Assembly: GCA_027886785.1 (NCBI GenBank)
Contig: JAPCJV010000144.1
Coordinates: forward strand, 1 to 5,762
Length of the DNA stretch: 5,762 nt
Direction of reading: 5' to 3'
Origin: Nitrososphaerota archaeon
GTDB lineage: Archaea > Thermoproteota > Nitrososphaeria > Nitrososphaerales > CADDZS01
Below, in pieces: positions 1-5,618 of the stretch (positions are counted from its first letter, which is position 1; every line of letters starts with the position of its first letter). A model generated the notes under the pieces. It searched no databases, was not told where the DNA came from, and worked only from the letters and a program-made list of their open reading frames with translations. The translations under genes and the position numbers were made by a program.

Positions 1-1
1 T

Positions 2-1306
2 AAGTATAACGAGAAACTGACTCCCGAATGCAAGCAGGTATTGGAAAATCGCAGGGCAGCGTCCTCCACTTCTTATACAAAGTTAGCTGCCATCCTACGA
101 CAAGTCTGTCCTGATAACAGACTTCGAAACCAGCTCGTGTTCATGGGTTCTCCAAGGTGCGGCCGATGGGCAGGAAATGCCGTGCAGTTACACAATATGG
201 CCCGGCCTATAGAGATCTTCGAAGACGAAGTGAACGTGGACAGGGCCCGTGCCTTGATACGTGCGGAGGATTATGAGGGGATCCAAAAAGAATTCGGCTC
301 CGTATTATTAACAGTGAAATACAACATTCGAACATCCTTCGTGGCCGAAGAAGGTGACAGATTCAACGTTTGCGATTTAAAAGGGATTGAAACTTGTGTC
401 GGTGCTTGGATGTCGGAATGCACTCCTCTTCTCAATGTTTATCTTGAAGGGCGTGATGCTTATCTTGATTTTGCCGTGAAGATGACCCAAATCCCGTATG
501 AGACATTGGAACAGGACATCCATTCAAAAGACAAAGCAATAAAGGCTAGAGCAAAGAAGCATCGGCAAATAGCAAAGCCAGCCGTATTAGGTTGCATTTA
601 TCGTTTAGGCGGCGGCCAGATGGGTATGAAGAAGGGCGATCCGATCAAGCAGGGTCTTTGGGGTTACGCCGAAGGATACGGTGTTTCAATGACGCAAGAG
701 CAGGCCCATGAAACCGTTAGAGTTTTTCGAGAATCTTATATCGAGATTGTTAAAATGTGGTTCGCCCTTGAGAAGGCCATTAAGGAGGTTCTGGAAGGAA
801 CGCAGGTTAAACGAGAATTAGGACCCAATGGATGCATCAAAATTGATAAACTCACTTTTACCTGTAATGAAACGCAGCGATGTGTCCTGAGGATTCAATT
901 GCCGTCAGGCCGCTTCCTCCATTATATGGACGCTATGATTGATGAAATCAAAATGCCGTGGCAGAATCAGGAAGGCGATGATGTTTATAAGCCTTCCTTC
1001 TGCTATGCTGGCCAAGATCAGACGACAAAACAGTGGTCTTACGTGACTTCGCACGGCGGAAAAGTTTTTGAGAACATAGACCAGGGAATATCAAGAGATG
1101 TTTTGGCGAATAAGTTGCTTCGATTCGAGCAAGAAGGGTTGCCTGTAGTGGGGCATGTCCACGACGAAGGAATTTCAGAAACTGAAGATCACCCATTCGC
1201 ACCCGGCCTGAATGAGATGATCCGCATTATGGGCGAACCGATTGATTGGGCGCCGGGACTGCCCCTGGGATCAGATGGGTTCGAGGGGTCATATTACCAC
1301 AAATAA
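2..1306 (+). CDS. Family A DNA polymerase, C-terminal polymerase domain (5' partial, phage type)
   Basis: Template-directed DNA synthesis for phage genome replication. The reading frame is open to the left edge (first full codon at 2), so the start and any 3'-5' exonuclease domain lie outside the window. Seen in order: the thumb/palm signature GRWAGNAVQLHNMARP (about nt 161-217); motif A VCDLKGIE, with the metal-binding Asp at 374-376 and the Glu at 389-391; motif B (O-helix) RQIAKPAVLGCIY, with Arg at 563-565, Lys at 575-577 and Tyr at 599-601; the LPSGR segment near nt 900; an ENIDQGISRD helix near 1071-1100; and motif C HVHDE, with His-Asp-Glu at 1160-1168. All catalytic residues expected for Pol I-like enzymes are present, so it should be active. 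Oddities: the residue matching E. coli Phe762 is Leu (587-589), and the usual TGR before the W is CGR. The gene ends 54 nt before the next one, which has its own promoter. The family assignment is very secure; which phage clade it belongs to is inference. Confidence 0.95.
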   Translation, partial: KYNEKLTPECKQVLENRRAASSTSYTKLAAILRQVCPDNRLRNQLVFMGSPRCGRWAGNAVQLHNMARPIEIFEDEVNVDRARALIRAEDYEGIQKEFGSVLLTVKYNIRTSFVAEEGDRFNVCDLKGIETCVGAWMSECTPLLNVYLEGRDAYLDFAVKMTQIPYETLEQDIHSKDKAIKARAKKHRQIAKPAVLGCIYRLGGGQMGMKKGDPIKQGLWGYAEGYGVSMTQEQAHETVRVFRESYIEIVKMWFALEKAIKEVLEGTQVKRELGPNGCIKIDKLTFTCNETQRCVLRIQLPSGRFLHYMDAMIDEIKMPWQNQEGDDVYKPSFCYAGQDQTTKQWSYVTSHGGKVFENIDQGISRDVLANKLLRFEQEGLPVVGHVHDEGISETEDHPFAPGLNEMIRIMGEPIDWAPGLPLGSDGFEGSYYHK

Positions 1307-1310
1307 TTGC

Positions 1311-1340
1311 TTGACATCCTGAAGAGAAATATGATAGGGT
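1311..1340 (+). promoter_or_regulatory. Sigma70-like promoter with extended -10
   Basis: A perfect -35 TTGACA (1311-1316) is followed after 18 nt by TAGGGT (1335-1340), preceded by TG at 1332-1333, which makes an extended -10 (TGATAGGGT). An alternative -10, TATGAT at 1330-1335, fits the consensus better but leaves only a 13-nt spacer. It sits in the only real intergenic gap, directly after the polymerase stop codon and 20 nt before an optimal ribosome binding site. It would drive the zinc-ribbon gene and probably everything downstream. Inferred from sequence match and position only. Confidence 0.6.
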
Positions 1341-1350
1341 CTTAAAGGGT

Positions 1351-1356
1351 AGGAGG
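1351..1356 (+). promoter_or_regulatory. Strong ribosome binding site (AGGAGG)
   Basis: A perfect AGGAGG lies 4 nt before the ATG at 1361. It decides the start of the small zinc-ribbon gene over overlapping + strand frames beginning at 1405 and 1428, which lack such a site. Confidence 0.75.
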
Positions 1357-1360
1357 TTTC

Positions 1361-1600
1361 ATGACCGTTAAAACCAAAATCGTTCGAAAATACGTCTGTG
1401 CCAAATGCAGTGCCCCGGTGACAAGAAGTGGCAATGGTTTGGGCACCCGGAAGTGTTCCAAGGGTTGCTCCAAACGCCAGTTCTTTGTCAAGCGATTCAT
1501 TGGTTGCGGGAAAGAGGCAGAACGGAATCGACACGAGGATTATCCTGTGCGGCGGGCCGTTGCTGTTCGTACGGTCATTCAAAAACAGGAGAACGAATAA
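1361..1600 (+). CDS. Small zinc-ribbon-like protein, function unknown
   Basis: A 79-residue basic protein I do not recognise. It has two cysteine pairs, C13-x2-C16 and C32-x3-C36, about 15 residues apart, which is the layout of a zinc ribbon or a similar metal-binding knuckle. A further Cys is at 49. The rest is rich in Lys and Arg, so binding nucleic acid is plausible but not shown. The start is fixed by AGGAGG 4 nt upstream, and the gene is first after the promoter at 1311-1340. Its TAA overlaps the next ATG by one base (TAATG), so translation is probably coupled to the MazG-like gene. Two other + strand frames run through the same DNA, but neither has a comparable ribosome binding site. 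That it is a real gene is well supported. Metal binding is inferred from cysteine spacing. Confidence 0.75.
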   Translation: MTVKTKIVRKYVCAKCSAPVTRSGNGLGTRKCSKGCSKRQFFVKRFIGCGKEAERNRHEDYPVRRAVAVRTVIQKQENE

Positions 1601-1911
1601 TGAATTTAAATGAATATCAGAAAAACAGTCGCGGAACTGCAAGATACAAACGTGGACTCACTACCATAGACGGACTTACTTATTCTGTATTAGCCCTTTG
1701 TGGGGAAGCCGGCGAATTAGCGAACAAATTGAAGAAAAGTCATAGAACTGGAACAAAACCAGATGAATTAGTTCTAGCTGATGAGTTGGGCGATGTGCTT
1801 TGGTATGTTGCGTCCGTAGCCCATGAACTTGGAATGGATTTAGAGTACATCGCCCAGATGAATTTGGAAAAATTGCAGCAGCGGATAAAGGCTAATAAAC
1901 AAGTAGGATAA
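1600..1911 (+). CDS. MazG-like nucleotide pyrophosphohydrolase
   Basis: A 103-residue all-alpha NTP pyrophosphatase of the MazG/dUTPase-2 superfamily. These enzymes hydrolyse (d)NTPs to monophosphate and pyrophosphate using Mg2+ held by an ExxE...ExxD site. Both halves are visible: EAGE at residues 36-39 (in LCGEAGELANKLKK) and ELGD at 62-65 (in ADELGDVLWYVA), a spacing typical of the family. The length matches the short single-domain phage forms and is far below the two-domain bacterial MazG. The start at 1600 is preferred because AGGAGA (1587-1592) lies 7 nt upstream and the ATG overlaps the previous stop. The same frame is open back to 1405, but that extension adds no recognisable sequence and overlaps the zinc-ribbon gene. 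In phages such enzymes are thought to clean the nucleotide pool or alter host nucleotide signalling. The substrate here cannot be read from sequence. Confidence 0.88.
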   Translation: MNLNEYQKNSRGTARYKRGLTTIDGLTYSVLALCGEAGELANKLKKSHRTGTKPDELVLADELGDVLWYVASVAHELGMDLEYIAQMNLEKLQQRIKANKQVG

Positions 1912-1917
1912 AAAAGA

Positions 1918-3090
1918 ATGACAAAGAAAAAGTTTATACCGATTTTGGGAGACGATCTGGAGCGGATGACCGACGAGCAGCGCCGAGATTATGTCATTAC
2001 TGCCTGCGAATACGTTGACCTGCCTCCTGAGTTGAATCTGATTGATTTAATTTATTTGGACAGCGGTTTCAAACGCATTCTTACATTGTATATCAAGAAG
2101 GGTGGAACGGATATTATTCGTAGTAAGCGGGGAATCAATGTGACTTCTTTGGTGCCGGCCAACGGAGAAGGCTATGTTGCTTTCATAGCGACGGGAAGAG
2201 ATCCTAGTGGAAGACAAGAAATTGCTGTAGGCGCCTCTTCCATCAAGGGATTGAATGGTCAACAGATTCCCGATGCGGTAATGACTTCACAGACCAAGGC
2301 TTGCAGGCGCCTTACACTTCAATTTGTCGGCGGCGGTTTTTCAGACGAGTCAGAAGTGAAGGAAGGAATTCTTCAGATCCCAGAATCAAATATAACTCAA
2401 CCTGTTCAGCCTAAGATTGCCCCTAATGCAGGTGCTGGCAAAGATATTACGGATGCTTCCAAGGCCCCCGCGTCATCCCCCACCCCAGTAACAACTTCGC
2501 AGACCGAGTCCGCTGTCACGCCAGCGGCTTCGGCTGCGGAGGAACCCAAACGTAGAAAAAGGATTAGAAAAATAGCGACGTTAGACGGGCCCTCTGAAAG
2601 TGAGAAATTACAGGCAGAATTAGAACCTATGCCAGAACCAAAGCCCGTAATTAGTCCAGAAATTATAAAGGCTGGAAATGAATTAAGAGAATCAATTCTT
2701 AAAAGTTTGAATTCTGAAATCGAATCTATAATGAAAGAAGATCCTACAGTATCGGGGGTGACTACCTTCATACCCAAATCAGCCGTTGCTGAGGAAAAGT
2801 CCTTTATTGGAACTCGTTGCACTACAGAACAATTGGCCGCATTTCGTCGTCGCCTTTCTACGTTAGTCAACGAGACTCTCCCTCCAGCCGGCTTCCTGCA
2901 ATCCGAAAAATTAGGAAGCCGGAACGAAAAGATCAAACTGTTCGTGCAGAAGATGTTTCCATCAGCAGATACGAAAAATCTTTCTGTGGAACAGTGGGTC
3001 TATTTCTTTGATTTCATGAACAATAAACTTCAAATTATTGGAGCAACGGAGTTAGTTAAGTTCATAGACGAGAAAATCGGAGAAATTTAG
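1918..3090 (+). CDS. Probable phage single-strand annealing / recombination protein
   Basis: A 390-residue soluble protein in three visible parts. Residues 1-150 form a compact alpha/beta domain with a predicted strand-rich core (LTLYIKKGGTDIIRSKRGINV, then GYVAFIATGRDPSGRQEIAVGAS) ending in a helix AVMTSQTKACRRLTLQF. This order, with a 'T-x-A-x-R-R' helix followed by a Gly and acidic tail, recalls the Rad52-like and RecT-like annealing proteins of phages and proteins annotated as such. Residues about 155-245 are a disordered linker rich in Ala, Pro, Ser and Thr, with a basic cluster KRRKRIRK at 211-218. Residues 246-390 are mainly helical, including a TTEQLAAFRRRL segment and a final LSVEQWVYFFDFMNN region, like the helical tails found on several annealing proteins. 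A weak ribosome site (TAGGA, 1904-1908) precedes the ATG. Sitting between MazG and a helicase-nuclease pair fits recombination. The exact family is uncertain. A general phage DNA-binding protein is the main alternative. Confidence 0.5.
   Translation: MTKKKFIPILGDDLERMTDEQRRDYVITACEYVDLPPELNLIDLIYLDSGFKRILTLYIKKGGTDIIRSKRGINVTSLVPANGEGYVAFIATGRDPSGRQEIAVGASSIKGLNGQQIPDAVMTSQTKACRRLTLQFVGGGFSDESEVKEGILQIPESNITQPVQPKIAPNAGAGKDITDASKAPASSPTPVTTSQTESAVTPAASAAEEPKRRKRIRKIATLDGPSESEKLQAELEPMPEPKPVISPEIIKAGNELRESILKSLNSEIESIMKEDPTVSGVTTFIPKSAVAEEKSFIGTRCTTEQLAAFRRRLSTLVNETLPPAGFLQSEKLGSRNEKIKLFVQKMFPSADTKNLSVEQWVYFFDFMNNKLQIIGATELVKFIDEKIGEI
2510..2527. repeat. Short 6-bp inverted repeat in linker-coding DNA
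   Basis: CCGCTG (2510-2515) and CAGCGG (2522-2527) are perfect complements separated by 6 nt. It lies in the GC-rich Ala/Ser/Thr linker region of the annealing-protein gene, where such short dyads can easily arise by chance from codon use. It is not followed by a T-run, so it is not a terminator. Confidence 0.35.
2888..2922. repeat. Perfect 10-bp inverted repeat inside the annealing-protein gene
   Basis: CCGGCTTCCT (2888-2897) and AGGAAGCCGG (2913-2922) are exact reverse complements around a 15-nt AT-rich loop. It lies in codons about 324-335. A G-T pair could extend the stem by one base inward. No T-run follows, so it is not an intrinsic terminator. The role is unknown. It could be an mRNA hairpin, a protein-binding dyad or chance. 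Confidence 0.8.
3079..3083 (+). promoter_or_regulatory. Ribosome binding site deciding a GTG start
   Basis: GGAGA lies 6 nt before the GTG at 3090, which overlaps the preceding TAG by one base (TAGTG). It supports this GTG as a real coupled start. Confidence 0.6.
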
Positions 3091-3323
3091 TGACCCAAAT
3101 AATAACTATTCCTAAATATCCCAAATGGGATCAAATAGAAACAGAAATTGAAATTCTTGAAAACACCGGGATTTGGCCATCGGGTATTATACCAGAGTGG
3201 GCACAAACTGTTGCAAATATATGTCACTGTTATACGGCGTCAAGTGTTGTTATAGAATTTGGTTTGAAAGAAATTATTCGGCAATTGAAAGGAAAAATAA
3301 ATGAAACTGCCGTTGGTAATTGA
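3090..3323 (+). CDS. Small hypothetical protein
   Basis: A 77-residue protein with no family I recognise. It begins with GTG, overlapping the upstream stop by one base, with GGAGA at a good distance, so it is probably translated by coupling. The sequence is mildly hydrophobic but has no clear membrane segment or signal peptide. Features are a tryptophan-containing stretch (IWPSGIIPEWAQ, residues 28-39), an ICHC cysteine pair (44-47) and a helical, positively charged tail (GLKEIIRQLKGK). The last 23 nt overlap the next gene. The position among replication and recombination genes suggests an accessory early protein, but no function can be assigned. Confidence 0.6.
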   Translation: MTQIITIPKYPKWDQIETEIEILENTGIWPSGIIPEWAQTVANICHCYTASSVVIEFGLKEIIRQLKGKINETAVGN

Positions 3324-3486
3324 AAATCTTCTTTCACGATTCTTTCCGCCACAAGCTATGGGTTTTGTGCCCGCCTCGGTGCACAATCATTTGATAGAAT
3401 TAGAAAACAGTGAGTTTGGGGACGCACCGAATTATCCGATCGGGCCGAAGTACGAATGGGCAAAGGGAAGGAAGCGTGCAATTTAA
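3301..3486 (+). CDS. Small hypothetical protein
   Basis: A 61-residue protein with no recognised family. ATG at 3301 is preceded by AAGGA (3289-3293) with a 7-nt spacer, which is good support for the start. It begins with an amphipathic stretch (LPLVIENLLSRFFP) and ends in a basic tail (WAKGRKRAI). It overlaps the previous gene by 23 nt and the HNH gene by 11 nt. Its last codons lie at the point where base composition changes abruptly (57% GC over 3421-3480, 23% over 3481-3540, hand counted). The original C-terminus may therefore have been altered when the HNH gene arrived. That is inference. Confidence 0.5.
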   Translation: MKLPLVIENLLSRFFPPQAMGFVPASVHNHLIELENSEFGDAPNYPIGPKYEWAKGRKRAI

Positions 3487-4030
3487 AAGAAAATTAAAAA
3501 AGAGATGTAAAAGAGGACACTTATTCACAGAGAAAAATACTCGTATAGATAAACAAAACGCTCGTGTTTGTTTAAAATGTCGTCGAATGCATAGTATTGC
3601 CCGAAGTAAAAATCCTGGAATAGGTTCGGGGGGTCCGAACAGAATAAAAATCCGTTGTGTTAATGGGCACCCCTTTTCAAAAGAAAATACTTATGTAATA
3701 AAACGAGATGGGAAATCAGTGAGACACTGCATAAGTTGTTCAAGACGGCAGTGCGCAGAACATAGACAACGCCGAAAGAAAAGAGTATTTAAGGCATATG
3801 GCGGTAAATGTTCTTGGTTAGGATGTAATATAACAGATGTAGATATGTTAACCCTTGATCACGTTAATGATGACGGGTCAGAAGAGAGGATTAGGGGATT
3901 TACTGGTGGAGATGTTATTTATAAAAAAGCAGAAGAAGAGAATTATCCTGATAGGTATCAAATTCTATGCGCCAATCATAATTTGAAAAAACAGATCGAG
4001 AAATTACGTGCAAAAAGAATTCAATCTTAA
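3476..4030 (+). CDS. HNH endonuclease with two tandem zinc modules (probable mobile endonuclease)
   Basis: A 184-residue DNA endonuclease of the HNH superfamily. Seen: two copies of a C-x3-H...C-x2-C module at residues 11-35 and 61-88, each reading C-x-x-GH-x-F...NT...C-x-x-C, probably zinc-binding DNA-recognition units. Then comes an HNH core with YGGKCSWLGC (108-117), the catalytic-type LDH (His129), YPDRYQILC (157-165) and ANHNLKK (166-172). Family members often read ANCN where this has ANHN. The GTG at 3476 is chosen because AAGGGAAGGAAG lies just upstream. A GTG at 3410 in the same frame has no ribosome site and would overlap the previous gene by 77 nt. Free-standing HNH genes of this kind in phages are often homing endonucleases that spread into neighbouring DNA. 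The low GC (about 36% over 3481-4020) fits a foreign origin. The homing role is inferred and no intron or intein is seen. Confidence 0.85.
   Translation: MQFKRKLKKRCKRGHLFTEKNTRIDKQNARVCLKCRRMHSIARSKNPGIGSGGPNRIKIRCVNGHPFSKENTYVIKRDGKSVRHCISCSRRQCAEHRQRRKKRVFKAYGGKCSWLGCNITDVDMLTLDHVNDDGSEERIRGFTGGDVIYKKAEEENYPDRYQILCANHNLKKQIEKLRAKRIQS
3506..3739 (+). repeat. Tandem zinc-module repeat within the HNH gene
   Basis: Two similar coding units, 3506-3580 and 3656-3739, start 150 nt apart. Each encodes C-x3-H, a conserved phenylalanine, an Asn-Thr pair and C-x2-C. Similarity is clear in the protein and partly visible in DNA (AGAAAA-ATAC in both). This suggests an internal duplication that has diverged. 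Confidence 0.65.
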
Positions 4031-5618
4031 TGAGGAACAACAAGTTTGTATAGATTCTATGGACGGTACTTTTGTGGTACTTGCGGGACCCGGATCTGGA
4101 AAAACTACAGTCTTAATTAGGCGATATTTAAAAATGCTAATGTCAGGAATATCGTTTAATGATATGTTAAATTTAACTTTTACTTCGTCAGCGGCTAGCG
4201 AAATGGCCTCCAGAACTGGGATTTTAAATGCTAAATCTGTCTTCAGAACTTTCCACAGCTTTGCTTTGGATATGCTCAAGCAGGAACGCCACAGACTTCC
4301 CTTTCAAACCTGCGACACGATCATCCCTGTGGAACTCCAAGATTATCAACTCATGTTCGATTTGGCGAAAACCTATCCCACGATCAGATGGCGTACATTG
4401 CTTGATAGAATTACAGAATGGAAGTGCTCTGCTGTTTCGCCAGATCAGGCACTTCTGGATACCCAGCATTTGGGAATAGAATATTTCTATGCTGCGGCAT
4501 ACCGAGATTATGAGATAAAATGTCGCGAGCAGGGCTGGCTGGATTTTACGTCGCTGATGAACGAAGCAGTTCTCATGTTGGAAACAAATGAGGAAGTTCG
4601 AAATAAATATAAACGCAAGTATATCTCTGTGGACGAGGCTCAGGATTGTGATGAAGTGCAATTCAGACTTCTGCAACTGATCTTTGACGGAAATATTTTT
4701 GCTGTAGGCGACGAGAACCAACTTATTTATGAATGGCGGAATGCTAAGTCCGGGAATTTAACTAATTTCGCGCGAGTGTTTCCCGGTGCCCAAGTTCTTT
4801 TCTTAGGAACCAATCATCGAAGCACAAAGAATCTAGTGGATTTTCTGATTGAGATTCTTCCAGTTGATAACGGACTCGCTTCTCATATGACCACTTATAA
4901 CGAACCCGGCGAACCCGTCATAATTACAAAGTATCTGGACGAGGAGCATGAAGTTGATCAAATTTTAAAGAAAATTAAGGATCCAGAGCACAGCGCCATA
5001 CTCGCTAGAACAAATCGCCAACTTTTTATTTTCCAACGAATGCTTGCGATGCGTGGAATCAAATACAACTTCTTGGGTAAGAAAGATTTTTGGGATCAGA
5101 ACGAGATCAAGAAACTGCTGAACCTGGCCAAAAACTATCATCGCGGAAACGGATCGGCAACAGTTGTATTAACGGATTTGATCCACCAGCACAATCTTCT
5201 CCATGCATACTCCCAAATAGGCGTCACCAATCCGATGGAATCCAGTCCGGTTGAAAATTTGAACAGCATTGTAAAAATGTCGGTTGACAAGGGAAGCATC
5301 ACGGACTTTTTAAACTATTTGCGTAAATTGACGCATGCTCGAAAATCCTCAAAAGCCCTTACCCTGTCTACCGTACATCAAGCCAAGGGCAGGGAATGGG
5401 ACTATGTTTATCTGGTGGGAGCTAATCAGGACATAATGCCCCATAAGGACGGAGAACCCGCAGAGGAGAATCGAATCTTTTTTGTGGCCTGCTCCCGAGC
5501 TGCGAAAGAATTGCATATCTCGTATTACAAATCTCTTTCTCAATATCTAAAAAATTATCGAGATCGGATTGTAGACGAATCAGAGGAAAAAGAAAATGGC
5601 TTTCCTTTATATCAATAG
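4008..5618 (+). CDS. UvrD/Rep-type SF1A DNA helicase (short phage form)
   Basis: An ATP-driven 3'-5' DNA helicase of superfamily 1A. All main motifs are present: Q-motif-like LNEEQ (7-11); Walker A GPGSGKT (27-33); Ia LTFTSSAASEM (56-66); Ib TFHSFA (81-86); Walker B VDEAQD (208-213); III VGDENQLIYEW (233-243); IV NHRS with the arginine at 271; V STVHQAKGREWDYV (454-467); and VI EENRIFFVACSRA (486-498). It should be active. At 536 residues it is shorter than cellular UvrD or Rep (about 670-720), so accessory subdomains are reduced. The only in-frame start that keeps the Q motif is GTG 4008. A stop lies 24 nt upstream and there is no good ribosome site, so translation is probably coupled to the HNH gene, which it overlaps by 23 nt. 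It overlaps the next gene by 23 nt. The likely role is replication or recombination together with the downstream nuclease. The first ~200 nt are more AT-rich (37% GC over 4021-4260) than the following part (46% over 4261-4440). Confidence 0.93.
   Translation: MQKEFNLNEEQQVCIDSMDGTFVVLAGPGSGKTTVLIRRYLKMLMSGISFNDMLNLTFTSSAASEMASRTGILNAKSVFRTFHSFALDMLKQERHRLPFQTCDTIIPVELQDYQLMFDLAKTYPTIRWRTLLDRITEWKCSAVSPDQALLDTQHLGIEYFYAAAYRDYEIKCREQGWLDFTSLMNEAVLMLETNEEVRNKYKRKYISVDEAQDCDEVQFRLLQLIFDGNIFAVGDENQLIYEWRNAKSGNLTNFARVFPGAQVLFLGTNHRSTKNLVDFLIEILPVDNGLASHMTTYNEPGEPVIITKYLDEEHEVDQILKKIKDPEHSAILARTNRQLFIFQRMLAMRGIKYNFLGKKDFWDQNEIKKLLNLAKNYHRGNGSATVVLTDLIHQHNLLHAYSQIGVTNPMESSPVENLNSIVKMSVDKGSITDFLNYLRKLTHARKSSKALTLSTVHQAKGREWDYVYLVGANQDIMPHKDGEPAEENRIFFVACSRAAKELHISYYKSLSQYLKNYRDRIVDESEEKENGFPLYQ
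5582..5587 (+). promoter_or_regulatory. Ribosome binding site inside the helicase gene
   Basis: AGAGGA lies 8 nt before the ATG at 5596 and within the helicase coding region. It supports an independent start for the overlapping nuclease gene. Confidence 0.6.

Noticed and set aside
1307..1360. Terminator after the polymerase gene
   Set aside because: No convincing stem-loop followed by a T-run is present in the 54-nt gap. The gap is better explained by the promoter and ribosome site.
1405..1599. N-terminal extension of the MazG-like protein to 168 residues
   Set aside because: It would overlap the zinc-ribbon gene in another frame, has no family-like sequence, and the ATG at 1600 has a good ribosome site and the usual family length.
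2888..2922. Intrinsic terminator
   Set aside because: The stem is good, but there is no T-run after it and it lies inside a coding region.
2406..2936. A 176-codon open frame on the minus strand opposite the annealing-protein gene
   Set aside because: It lies wholly within a well-supported + strand gene, its protein is low-complexity with no recognisable domain, and no minus-strand gene is supported anywhere in the window.
3410..3475. Earlier GTG start for the HNH endonuclease
   Set aside because: There is no ribosome binding site, a long overlap with the previous gene, and the extra residues show no family similarity. GTG 3476 has a purine-rich site just upstream.
3301..4260. Group I intron or intein carrying the HNH gene
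   Set aside because: The endonuclease is a free-standing gene between two separate genes. No split gene whose halves would rejoin is seen on either side, and no intein splice motifs flank the core.
4224..4721. A 165-codon open frame on the minus strand opposite the helicase gene
   Set aside because: It overlaps the conserved helicase motif region, has no recognisable domain and is explained as a shadow of that gene's codon use.
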